Assembly: GCA_021613375.1 (NCBI GenBank)
Contig: CM038721.1
Span: 2,740,486-2,804,485, forward strand
DNA length: 64,000 nucleotides
Source: Megaleporinus macrocephalus
Lineage: Eukaryota > Chordata > Actinopteri > Characiformes > Anostomidae
Reading direction: 5' to 3'
The number at the start of each line of letters is the position of its first letter. Positions within the stretch are counted from its first letter, which is position 1. A program made the translations under genes and the position numbers. Positions 23,701 to 57,534 of the stretch are shown piece after piece. Under the pieces are notes generated by a model that worked only from the letters and a program-made list of their open reading frames with translations, made no database searches and was not told the DNA's origin.

Positions 23701-26700
23701 GTAGTGTATCTAAAACGTTTGACTGGTAGTGTATCTAAACCGTTTGGCTGGTAGTGTATCTAAAACGTTTGACTGGTAGTGTATCTAAAACGTTTGTCTG
23801 GTAGTGTATCTAAAACGTTTGGTGTGGTAGTGTATCTAAAACGTTTGGTGTGGTAGTGTATCTAAAACGTTTGGTGTGGTAGTGTATCTAAAACGTTTGG
23901 TGTGGTAGTGTATCTAAAACGTTTGGTGTGGTAGTGTATCTAAAACGTTTGGTGTGGTAGTGTATCTAAAACGTTTGGTGTGGTAGTGTATCTAAAACGT
24001 TTGGTGTGGTAGTGTATCTAAAACGTTTGGCTGGTAGTGTATCTAAAACGTTTGACTGGTAGTGTATCTAAAACGTTTGTGCTGGTAGTGTATCTAAAAC
24101 GTTTGTGCTGGTAGTGTATCTAAAACGTTTGGTGTGGTAGTGTATCTAAAACGTTTGTGCTGGTAGTGTATCTAAAACGTTTGGCTGGTAGTGTATCTAA
24201 AACGTTTGGCTGGTAGTGTATCTAAAACGTTTGGCTGGTAGTGTATCTAAAACGTTTGTGCTGGTAGTGTATCTAAAACGTTTGGTGTGGTAGTGTATCT
24301 AAAACGTTTGGTGTGGTAGTGTATCTAAAACGTTTGTGCTGGTAGAGTATCTAAAACGTTTGGTGTGGTAGTGTATCTAAAACGTTTGTGCTGGTAGTGT
24401 ATCTAAAACGTTTGGTGTGGTAGTGTATCTAAAACGTTTGTGCTGGTAGTGTATCTAAAACGTTTGGTGTGGTAGTGTATCTAAAACGTTTGGTCTGGTA
24501 GTGTATCTAAAACGTTTGGTCTGGTAGTGTATCTAAAACGTTTGTCTGGTAGTGTATCTAAAACGTTTGTGCTGGTAGTGTATCTAAAACGTTTGTCTGG
24601 TAGTGTATCTAAAACGTTTGGTGTGGTAGTGTATCTAAAACGTTTGGTGTGGTAGTGTATCTAAAACGTTTGACTGGTAGTGTATCTAAAACGTTTGTCT
24701 GGTAGTGTATCTAAAACGTTTGTGCTGGTAGTGTATCTAAAACGTTTGGTGTGGTAGTGTATCTAAAACGTTTGGTGTGGTAGTGTATCTAAAACGTTTG
24801 GTGTGGTAGTGTATCTAAAACGTTTGGTGTGGTAGTGTATCTAAAACGTTTGGTCTGGTAGTGTATCTAAAACGTTTGGCTGGTAGTGTATCTAAAACGT
24901 TTGGTGTGGTAGTGTATCTAAAACGTTTGGTGTGGTAGTGTATCTAAAACGTTTGACTGGTAGTGTATCTAAAACGTTTGTGCTGGTAGTGTATCTAAAA
25001 CGTTTGTGCTGGTAGTGTATCTAAAACGTTTGGCTGGTAGTGTATCTAAAACGTTTGTGCTGGTAGTGTATCTAAAACGTTTGGTGTGGTAGTGTATCTA
25101 AAACGTTTGGTGTGGTAGTGTATCTAAAACGTTTGGTGTGGTAGTGTATCTAAAACGTTTGGTGTGGTAGTGTATCTAAAACGTTTGGTGTGGTAGTGTA
25201 TCTAAAACGTTTGGTGTGGTAGTGTATCTAAAACGTTTGGTGTGGTAGTGTATCTAAAACGTTTGGTGTGGTAGTGTATCTAAAACGTTTGGTCTGGTAG
25301 TGTATCTAAAACGTTTGGCTGGTAGTGTATCTAAAACGTTTGGTGTGGTAGTGTATCTAAAACGTTTGGTGTGGTAGTGTATCTAAAACGTTTGACTGGT
25401 AGTGTATCTAAAACGTTTGTGCTGGTAGTGTATCTAAAACGTTTGTGCTGGTAGTGTATCTAAAACGTTTGGCTGGTAGTGTATCTAAAACGTTTGTGCT
25501 GGTAGTGTATCTAAAACGTTTGGTGTGGTAGTGTATCTAAAACGTTTGGTGTGGTAGTGTATCTAAAACGTTTGGTGTGGTAGTGTATCTAAAACGTTTG
25601 GTGTGGTAGTGTATCTAAAACGTTTGACTGGTAGTGTATCTAAAACGTTTGGTCTGTTAGTGTATCTAAAACGTTTGTGCTGGTAGTGTATCTAAAACGT
25701 TTGTCTGGTAGTGTATCTAAAACGTTTGTCTGGTAGTGTATCTAAAACGTTTGGCTGGTAGTGTATCTAAAACGTTTGTGCTGGTAGTGTATCTGAAACG
25801 TTTGTGCTGGTAGTGTATCTAAAACGTTTGGTCTGGTAGTGTATATAAAACGTTTGTCTGGTAGTGTATCTAAAACGTTTGGCTGGTAGTGTATCTAAAA
25901 CGTTTGTCTGGTAGTGTATCTAAAACGTTTGTCTGGTAGTGTATCTAAAACGTTTGGTGTGGTAGTGTATCTAAAACGTTTGTCTGGTAGTGTATCTAAA
26001 ACGTTTGTCTGGTAGTGTATCTAAAACGTTTGACTGGTAGTGTATCTAAAACGTTTGGTGTGGTAGTGTATCTAAAACGTTTGACTGGTAGTGTATCTAA
26101 AACGTTTGTCTGGTAGTGTATCTAAAACGTTTGTCTGGTAGTGTATCTAAAACGTTTGTCTGGTAGTGTATCTAAAACATTTGTCTGGTAGTGTACAAAT
26201 ATCTTTTTGCACAGGAGATCATTGAGGTGGACGTCTGGTTCCATTCGCCACCGCTGTAAACAATTCTGATTCAACAAGTTTCTCCTGAACTGAGCGTTTC
26301 CCAGCCGACCACTCCCAACAACGTTGTCTATTTTGAGACATTGGTGGAGTTCCCCTTTAAGAGTGCTACTCTAAGGTTCTTGAACTGCAGTACGGCTGAG
26401 CCCTTGACAGCTACACACCTTGCGTCCTTGAAGCTGGCTGGAACTGCCTCAGCTTCTGTTCCCACGCGTCCTCCAAATCATGCGCCATGACAATCTCTTG
26501 GCCTCCGTATTCCTCCTCTTCATCAGAGTCGTAATGAGCCTCCTGCTTGCGGCTCATGCGCTCGGCGTCCTCCAGCAGCCTCAGCTCATGATCTGACAGC
26601 AGGCTTTTCTCCAGCTCTATCTACAAGACACCAAAACCCACAACAGATGGTGACAATTCACTGAAAGGAAACTCGGTAGTACCTTACACATACCTAGAAC

Positions 26701-29700
26701 AGAGCCAGGTCGGGATCGAGCACCGCACCACAACACAGGGATGTGTGACAGCACCGACTTAACTGAATGTTTTAAACATCACTGATCAGCCAAAACATTA
26801 AAACCACCTCCTTACATCTCCACTCACTGACCACTGTATCAGCTCCACTGACCATACAGGATCTACACGCACTGACCACTGTATCAGCTCCACTGACCAT
26901 ACAGGACCTCCACTCACTGACCACTGTATCAGCTCCACTGACCATACAGGACCTTCACTCACTGTCCACTGTATCAGCTCCACTGACCATACAGGACCTC
27001 CACTCATTGTCCACTGTATCAGCTCCACTGCTCATACAGGACCTCCACTCACTGTCCACTATATCAGCTCCACTGACCATACAGGACCTCCACTCACTGT
27101 CCACTGAATCAGCTCCACTGACCATACAGGACCTCCACTCACTGTCCACTGAATCAGCTCCACTGACCATACAGGACCTCCACTCACCATCCACTGTATC
27201 AGCTCCACTGACCATACAGGACCTCCACTCACTGTCCACTGTATCAGCTCCACTGACCATTTAGGAGCTCCACTCACTGTCCACTGTATCAGCTCCACTG
27301 ACCATACAGGACCTCCACTCATTGTCCACTGTATCAGCTCCACTGACCATACAGGACCTCCACTCATTGTCCACTGTATCAGCTCCACTGACCATACAGG
27401 ACCTCCACTCACTCTCCACTGTATCAGCTCCACTGACCATACAGGACCTCCACTCACTGACCACTGTATCAGCTCCACTGACCATACAGGACCTCCACTT
27501 ACAGACTGTAGTTCATCTGATTCTCTGTATACTTTATTACTCTGTTCTTTAATGATCAGGACCCCCACAGGACCACCACAGAGCAGATACTATTAGGGAG
27601 GTGGGCCATTCTCAGCACTGCACTGACACTGGCGTGGAGGTGGTGTGTTAGTAGTGCGTGTTGTGCTGGTGTGAGTGGATCAGACACAGCAGTGCTGCTG
27701 CTGGAGTGTATAAACACCTCCTCAGTGTCACTGCTGGACTGAGAATCATCCACCAACCAAAACTATCCAGACAGCAGTGTCCTGTGGGCGGCGTCCTGTG
27801 TCCACTGATGAAGGACTAGAGGAACACAAACTGTGCAGCAGCAGATGAGCTAGTGTTTCTGACTTTACATCTACAAGGTGGACCAGCAAGTAGTAGGAGT
27901 GTCTAATAGAGTGGACAGTGAGTGGACACAGTGTCTAAACACAGGATTCCAAACCACACCTTTTAAGAACACCTCTTTTGGTGCCATAGAGAACCACCTA
28001 GAGAACCATTTTTAGGAAGGTTCTACATAGAATCAACACATTTTCCATCAATCTTCAGAACCACTTAGAGATGAAATGGTTCTATATATAACTCATGGTT
28101 CAAACAGGAACATTACGTTTGCTAAAGAACCCTTATAAACATCACCAGTAGCTTAGGTGAGGTTGGCTACATAGAGTCATGTATAGAACCGAAATGGTTC
28201 TATACACCACCTTTAAGAGTTCTTCTGTTGTTATGATGTTAAGCTTGCATTAATAAAATAACTCTTTGGTGCTATAGGGAACCACAAATAGAGGGTTCTA
28301 CACAGAACAAACACATTCTGCAGCAAAATGGTTTTATATGTATCTCATGGTTGCGTTTACTAAAGCACCTTAGTTTTTAAGGTATACCAGTGACCGCTAA
28401 TGTTGGCTTCTCATTGGATTTTTTCCGTTCCACCTTAAATGGTGCAGCAGGTACGTTCTGGAGCCTGGGGCCCCTGCTCCATTTAAGGTGGAACGGAAAA
28501 AATCCAATGAGAAGCCTACTGTTACTTGTATGCTTTTTTTTTATTTCATTTTTTTAATTAATGAACATATACAAGGAAAGACAGGGAGCAAAGGAGCACA
28601 TAATCATAATTCCCAAAAATCTGGAGCACAAAGGAACAAAGCAAGGATCGTGACATTGAAACAAACATTTTCTTTGTCTTCCTATTCATTTTCCCAAAGT
28701 ATTTAAAACACAAGAAATTGGCAAAACCATTAATAAATATGATTAAATGTATATGATATGTACCCAGAATAATCACACTGTTAACTACATCTGAGCTATC
28801 TAAGTTTAAGTTACCCATATAATATAATATATTATATCATTATAAGTGAAGTATGGTATATTATCCAGTTTTAATGAAACCCAGTTATACATATGGGACC
28901 AGAACCTTTTGCTATAAGAACAATGAAAAAATAAATGGTTGATAGATTCAGCCTCTGCAAAGGAAAAGCTGCAATTCCACATTAAATCTTATATGTAGAA
29001 AATCATTAACAGGGTATATAGCTGTTATAATTTTAAAGCAAGTTTGACTTTAGGAGCAACAGGACAAGATAAATACAATGAGAAGAGCTTTTCTCCTCAA
29101 AGAAAGCTCCATCTCTGACTGAAGATATCTTGAGTTAAAATACTGTAACTCGTGTCCTTGGAATGTGACCGTTGCAGCACTTAAGGTGGAACGAAAAACT
29201 GACCATCGTTCGCCTCATTATGAAGTGAAACTTAAACTCTAAAGAACCTGATATGAAGGTATAAGCATCTTACATCTCCAGTGCTACTTCTGCACTGAAT
29301 GTAACTGCTTCACCATTTAAGGTGGAACGGTAGTGTATCTAAAACGTTTGGTCTGGTAGTGTATCTAAAACGTTTGGTCTGTTAGTGTATCTAAAACGTT
29401 TGGTCTGTTAGTGTATCTAAAACGTTTGTCTGGTAGTGTATCTAAAACGTTTGACTGTTAGTGTATCTAAAACGTTTGGTCTGTTAGTGTATCTAAAACG
29501 TTTGGTCTGTTAGTGTATCTAAAACGTTTGGTCTGTTAGTGTATCTAAAACGTTTGTCTGGTAGTGTATCTAAACCGTTTGACTGGTAGTGTATCTAAAA
29601 CATTTGACTGGTAGTGTATCTAAGAAGTTTGACTGGTAGTGTATCTAAAACGTTTGTCTGGTAGTGTTCTAGACGTTTGACTGGTAGTGTATCTAAAACG

Positions 29701-31834
29701 TTTAACTGGTAGTGTTTCTAAAACGTTTGACTGGTAGTGTTCTAGACGTTTGACTGGTAGTGTATCTAAAACGTTTAACTGGTAGTGTTTCTAAAACGTT
29801 TGTCTGGTAGTGTTCTAGACGTTTGACTGGTAGTGTATCTAAAACGTTTAACTGGTAGCGTATCTAAAACGTTTGGCTGGTAGTGTATCTAAAACGTTTG
29901 GTCTGTTAGTGTATCTAAAACGTTTAACTGGTAGTGTTTCTAAAACGTTTGTCTGGTAGTGTTCTAGACGTTTGACTGGTAGTGTATCTAAAACGTTTAA
30001 CTGGTAGCGTATCTAAAACGTTTGGCTGGTAGTGTATCTAAAACGTTTGGTCTGTTAGTGTATCTAAAACGTTTAACTGGTAGTGTATCTAAACCGTTTG
30101 ACTGGTAGTGTATCTAAAACATTTGACTGGTAGTGTATCTAAGAAGTTTGACTGGTAGTGTATCTAAAACGTTTGTCTGGTAGTGTTCTAGACGTTTGAC
30201 TGGTAGTGTATCTAAAACGTTTAACTGGTAGTGTTTCTAAAACGTTTGACTGGTAGTGTTCTAGACGTTTGACTGGTAGTGTTCTAGACGTTTGACTGGT
30301 AGTGTATCTAAAACGTTTGACTGGTAGTGTATCTAAAACGTTTGTCTGGTAGTGTTCTAGACGTTTGACTGGTAGTGTATCTAAAACGTTTAACTGGTAG
30401 TGTATCTAAACCGTTTGACTGGTAGTGTATCTAAAACATTTGACTGGTAGTGTATCTAAGAAGTTTGACTGGTAGTGTATCTAAAACATTTGACTGGTAG
30501 TGTATCTTAGAAGTTTGACTGGTAGTGTATCTAAAACGTTTGACTGGTAGTGTATCTAAGAAGTTTGACTGGTAGTGTATCTAAAACGTTTGTCTGGTAG
30601 TGTATCTAAAACGTTTGGCTGGTAGTGTATCTAAGAAGTTTGACTGGTAGTGTATCTAAAACGTTTGTCTGGTAGTGTATCTAAAACGTTTGACTGGTAG
30701 TGTATCTAAAACGTTTGACTGGTAGTGTATCTAAAACGTTTGACTGGTAGTGTATCTAAAACGTTTGACTGGTAGTGTATCTAAAACGTTTGGTCTGGTA
30801 GTGTATCTAAAACGTTTGACTGGTAGTGTATCTAAAACGTTTGACTGGTAGTGTATCTAAAACGTTTGGTCTGGTAGTGTATCTAAAACGTTTGGTCGGT
30901 AGTGTATCTAAAACGTTTGGTCTGGTAGTGTATCTAAAACGTTTGTCTGGTAGTGTATCTAAAACGTTTGTCTGGTAGTGTATCTAAAACGTTTGTCTGG
31001 TAGTGTATCTAAAACGTTTGTCTGGTAGTGTATCTAAAACGTTTGACTGGTAGTGTATCTAAAACGTTTGTCTGGTAGTGTATCTAAAACGTTTGTCTGG
31101 TAGTGTATCTAAAACGTTTGACTGGTAGTGTATCTAAAACGTTTGTCTGGTAGTGTATCTAAAACGTTTGACTGGTAGTGTATCTAAAACGTTTGTCTGG
31201 TAGTGTATCTAAAACGTTTGACTGGTAGTGTATCTAAAACGTTTGACTGGTAGTGTATCTAAAACGTTTGTCTGGTAGTGTATCTAAAACGTTTGACTGG
31301 TAGTGTATCTAAAACGTTTGTCTGGTAGCGTATCTAAAACGTTTGTCTGGTAGTGTATCTAAAACGTTTGTCTGGTAGTGTATCTAAAACGTTTGACTGG
31401 TAGTGTATCTAAAACGTTTGACTGGTAGTGTATCTAAAACGTTTGTCTGGTAGTGTATCTAAAACGTTTGTCTGGTAGTGTATCTAAAACGTTTGTGTGA
31501 CTAGGAAGTGATAACAGAACTCCAACGTACTTGACAGTAAAATAATCATTCTGGATCTCTAGTGCTCCTCCTGAACTATTACCTGATGCATGAGTTCCAT
31601 GAACCGCTCCTCCACTGCGCTCCTGTCCTGAGAGATGACCGGCAGCCTCTGCAGACACACAGCTCCGTGTAGCGTCCATGAGGACGCAGCGCTGACCGGG
31701 CTGAGCTTCTGCACGGCCCGCACAGGAGTACCGGACACTCTACGCACAGACTTCACCGGCGCTGAAATCCTCACCGATCCTGAAATCTTCTGCCATAGAG
31801 GTCGAGCAACGAGTCTCCAGCAGGGCGCCGCCAT
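20451..31834 (-). CDS. mrpl46: Mitochondrial ribosomal protein L46 (mL46), spliced gene of four coding exons
   Basis: This encodes mL46, a protein of the mitochondrial 39S large subunit, located at the central protuberance in mammalian mitoribosome structures. The coding exons are 31834-31583, 26620-26419, 21840-21670 and 20701-20451. All junctions are GT-AG and in phase (0, 1, 1), giving 291 residues against about 279 in human. Residues about 1-45 are Arg-rich and poor in acidic residues, like a mitochondrial presequence. [18 protein letters not shown] and [18 protein letters not shown] match the conserved N-terminal L46 region. [36 protein letters not shown] and GAKVFFFKA match the Nudix-fold part. 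The Nudix box is degenerate ([15 protein letters not shown], no REXXEE), as is known for this non-enzymatic family. The start at 31834 (ATGGCGGCG) has A at -3 and G at +4. In-frame ATGs at 31837 and 31858 are alternatives. Introns 1 and 2 are filled by 25-26-bp arrays. Confidence 0.95.
20768..21030. repeat. 45-bp minisatellite within the element
   Basis: About six units of ACTGTATCAGCTCCACTGAC, CATACAGGACCTCCACTCAC and TGTCC. The same 45-bp unit is expanded at 26815-27500 and present as about two units at 1325-1415. Confidence 0.95.
20768..21440. mobile_element. Copy of the foldback-family element in MRPL46 intron 3
   Basis: It contains one arm of the family (45-bp tandem units at 20768-21030, then the TTCTTTAATGATCAGGACC block) and the inner region (AGTGGATCAGACACAGCAGT, CTACTTGCTGGTCCACCTTG). 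The other arm is absent, so the copy is partial. Confidence 0.75.
21557..21588. repeat. AAAT microsatellite
   Basis: A run of TAAA units lies in MRPL46 intron 3. Confidence 0.9.
21670..21840 (-). CDS. mrpl46: MRPL46 coding exon 3
   Basis: The acceptor is CGTTTCGTAG, with a weak polypyrimidine tract, and the donor is GTAACT. The exon is 171 nt. It encodes [20 protein letters not shown] through the degenerate Nudix-box helix. The phase agrees with both neighbouring exons, which supports this acceptor over other AGs nearby. Confidence 0.9.
21881..22403. other. MRPL46 intron 2, 3' part: dispersed repeat fragments
   Basis: Around 22135-22310 there is a fragment of the 'AAGTCCACCAAATTT' dispersed family. 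Around 22318-22375, TACATTTTATTTATAGAGCA and AAAGTGCTTTAAAA look like the tail of a common fish repeat. The rest is unassigned. Confidence 0.4.
22404..26198. repeat. 25-26-bp minisatellite array in MRPL46 intron 2, about 150 units
   Basis: The units read GTATCTAAAACGTTTG plus a variable linker (TCTG, GCTG, GTGTG, TGCTG, ACTG or GTCTG) and GTAGT. Linker variants recur in the same order (for example AAACCGTTTGGCTGG at about 23301 and 23738), showing block duplication with a spacing near 440 bp. Each unit carries one CpG inside the palindrome AAACGTTT. Confidence 0.97.
26210..26400. mobile_element. Dispersed repeat fragment
   Basis: The sequence GGTGGACGTCTGGTTCCATT, CTGATTCAACAAGTTTCTCC and GGTGGAGTTCCCCTTTAAG matches pieces at about 320-420, 17080-17175, 32755-32815 and 34500-34550. 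The family is unnamed here. Confidence 0.5.
26419..26620 (-). CDS. mrpl46: MRPL46 coding exon 2
   Basis: The acceptor is TGTCTTGTAG and the donor GTGTGT. The exon is 202 nt with end phase 1. It encodes the acidic helical segment [18 protein letters not shown] through [15 protein letters not shown]. Confidence 0.93.
26779..27945. mobile_element. Copy of the foldback-family element in MRPL46 intron 1
   Basis: The left end CACTGATCAGCCAAAACATT followed by AAAACCACCTCC is a familiar fish DNA-element terminus and appears intact here. The element continues with a 45-bp array (26815-27500) and the inner region (TCAGCACTGCACTGACACTG to GAGTGGACAGTGAGTGGACA). The second arm is missing or strongly reduced. 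Confidence 0.75.
26815..27500. repeat. 45-bp minisatellite within the element, about 15 units
   Basis: The unit is as at 20768-21030, here expanded to about 15 copies with point variants (ATCATTG, GAATCAG, TTTAGGAGC). Open frames on both strands are products of the 45-bp period. Confidence 0.95.
27955..28380. mobile_element. AGAACC-rich dispersed element
   Basis: Repeated short motifs (AGAACCAC, GGTTCTA, GGTTCTATATATAACTCATG and its variant GGTTTTATATGTATCTCATG) form two diverged halves, 27960-28140 and 28190-28370. This resembles a common fish nonautonomous element. The class is uncertain. Confidence 0.5.
28405..28516. repeat. Perfect 38-bp inverted repeat with 36-bp spacer
   Basis: The arm at 28405-28442 is the exact reverse complement of 28479-28516 and contains TTTAAGGTGGAACGGAAA. 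The same TTTAAGGTGGAAC core occurs near 29181 and 29317 and in every unit of the 57.5-59.9 kb array. It is probably a short MITE or the end pair of one. Confidence 0.9.
28550..29010 (-). mobile_element. Remnant of L1-type LINE reverse-transcriptase C terminus
   Basis: On the minus strand, about 28985-28860 reads [20 protein letters not shown] followed by RFWSHMYNW. This is the C-x-x-x-E-x-x-x-H-x-F-x-x-C-to-FW pattern of the zinc-finger-like region after non-LTR reverse transcriptases. The rest of the segment is AT-rich and broken by stops. Confidence 0.55.
29011..29325. other. MRPL46 intron 1, segment between LINE remnant and array
   Basis: It contains two TTAAGGTGGAAC motifs (about 29181 and 29317), the second fused directly to the first unit of the 25-bp array. 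The rest is unassigned. Confidence 0.4.
29326..31497. repeat. 25-bp minisatellite array in MRPL46 intron 1, about 85 units
   Basis: The unit is the same as in intron 2 (GTATCTAAAACGTTTG-linker-GTAGT). Extra variants occur in the left half: GTTCTAGACGTTTG, GTATCTAAGAAGTTTG and AAAACATTTG. The block AAACCGTTTGACTGG recurs near 29572, 30092 and 30409, showing higher-order duplication. The right half is more uniform. The array ends only about 85 bp inside intron 1 from the exon 1 donor. Confidence 0.97.
31583..31834 (-). CDS. mrpl46: MRPL46 coding exon 1
   Basis: It has 84 codons from ATGGCGGCG to CATGCATCAG, followed by a GTAATA donor, and ends in phase 0. It encodes the presequence-like N terminus and the conserved [20 protein letters not shown] stretch. 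Confidence 0.92.
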
Positions 31835-32178
31835 CATGCCCTCACACGTGGTTCCCACAATGCAGCGAGGAGAGTGTCAGCGACGCGGACGGAACCATTA
31901 GCCAGGAAAATAGGGGGGAACGTGTAGTCCGCGGGATAGAAATAGCAGTGAATATGTACGTAACTTAAACTGCACTGCATCTAAAAAGTATATAAAAAAA
32001 TAAAACACAGAAACATGTTTTTACTGCGTGTAGTTTTTGTAAGCTAAAAAAAGGAAAAGCGAACGCGGCGACCCCTCTCGTTTCAGCGAATGGAACATCC
32101 GGGATACACACGAAGCTCCAATGTCATGCAGCGCTGGTCGTGGTGACTTTGGCAAATGGTTTAAAAATCGTGTGTAAG
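31835..32178. promoter_or_regulatory. Shared bidirectional promoter region of MRPL46 and MRPS11
   Basis: Only 344 bp separate the two start codons. The interval contains an E-box CACGTG (31845-31850), a ZNF143-like TTCCCACAATGCA (31852-31864) and an ETS-like CATCCGGGA near 32095. An AT-rich GTATATAAAAAAATAAAA lies near 31988. Transcription start sites are not known. Positions within about 30-60 bp of either ATG may be 5' UTR. Confidence 0.75.
31852..31864. promoter_or_regulatory. ZNF143/Staf-like site
   Basis: TTCCCACAATGCA closely fits the TTCCCANAATGC core of ZNF143 sites, which are common in bidirectional housekeeping promoters. It lies next to an E-box CACGTG at 31845-31850. Confidence 0.5.
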
Positions 32179-56461
<24,283 letters not shown>

Positions 56462-56581
56462 ACCCCGGTAAATCCTGTCCGTCTGCGTGGAGACCGGCGG
56501 CTGAGCCTGAGGAGCTGGATGCCGGACCGTGTGGGGATTCTGTCCGTTTAATGTGCTTCTTTTGTTTTTTTGTTGATTTTG

Positions 56582-56588
56582 AATTAAA
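56582..56588 (+). terminator. mrps11: Likely MRPS11 polyadenylation signal
   Basis: AATTAAA (containing ATTAAA) lies about 120 bp after the stop and is followed by a GT/T-rich stretch (GGAGTTGGAGTTTTTCTTTT). A second ATTAAA is at about 56624. Motif evidence only. Confidence 0.5.
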
Positions 56589-56599
56589 CTTTTGGAGTT

Positions 56600-57400
56600 G
56601 GAGTTTTTCTTTTCTTTCTTTTGCATTAAAGCGTGTAGTTCCGGCGGCTCTCTGCTCGAACGGAGACGCTAATCACTGCCATATGAAGGTGCTAGTTATG
56701 GAAAATTGGGCCTTTTTAAAGAAAAGCCTTCTGCTGCTGGTTGAAGGTGAACAATGGAGACGTGTCAGTTTAATGTACACGTTAAAACGTGTCCGGTTTT
56801 TTTTTTTCTTTCTTTTTTTTTTTCTTCACCATCTCCGGTACTGGATGTGTCGGTTCCACCTTCCGCCCGTTTCCCAGTCCGCCGTGACAGGCGCAGTACG
56901 GAATAGCTCCCTATAAATAAATGGACTCTTGTAAGGTTATTGCCCTTTCCTAGCATTACATCAGGTGCTTCGTTGCCATGACGACGGCAATTAGCAGGAA
57001 CTCAGGCAGGCGGTTGAATACGAGTCCGTCCTTAGTACCCATAGCAACCAAGGTCAGGCCTGCAACGCACATCTGCTTTCATGCTGGTCCTCTTTCACGG
57101 ATAAGAGAGCGAAGCAGGATATATAGGGGGCTGTTTCCGAAACCCTGTGCTGCGGTTCCGCGTGCAGCTGTTATCAGGGCTCCTGAGAGCCGACGCAGGA
57201 CCACAGCCTGTTACCAGTAACTCCACTGCAGGCAGGAACCAAAAGCTTTTCCCAAACTGGTGGAAAAGACTGGAGTAACAAACAAATGACCCACAAAGAA
57301 CTACAGTAAAGATCTGCTTTAGTGAATTTTGTTTATGTAAAATGAAAAGACGCTCGTGTTTCAGGTGGAAATCGTGCGAAACGTAACAGAGCTGAGGTTT
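56600..57400. other. MRPS11 downstream flank, unassigned
   Basis: Mixed-composition DNA with T-rich runs near 56796-56825. No gene is recognised, and short frames on both strands lack family signatures. Confidence 0.4.
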
Positions 57401-57404
57401 TTAC

Positions 57405-57530
57405 AGTCAGAGCCATAAATATTTAGACATGGTTCTACAAGTTCTTGTTATTTTATGTTAATCCTGAACTGCGTATCTGAATATTAGAGATAAAAGAGGA
57501 AGTGCAGACCTTTAGCTTTGATTTGAGCCT
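57405..57530. mobile_element. Tc1-type element fragment
   Basis: GTCAGAGCCATAAATATTTA followed by GACATGG resembles the terminal repeat of a fish Tc1-derived element. Only the left end is apparent before the array. Confidence 0.4.
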
Positions 57531-57534
57531 CACC

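Noticed and set aside
26798..27568. Frames of up to 169 residues repeating [15 protein letters not shown]
   Set aside because: The 45-bp period keeps frames open on both strands. The same frames appear in every copy of the DNA element.
22404..31497. CRISPR-like regular repeats
   Set aside because: The units are directly adjacent, with no unique spacers and only small linker variants, and the host is a fish nuclear genome. This is a minisatellite.
31856..31858. Upstream in-frame ATG for MRPL46 at 31858
   Set aside because: It would add eight residues. The ATGGCGGCG at 31834 has the stronger start context and matches the MAAP-type N terminus known for the family. The alternative is not excluded.
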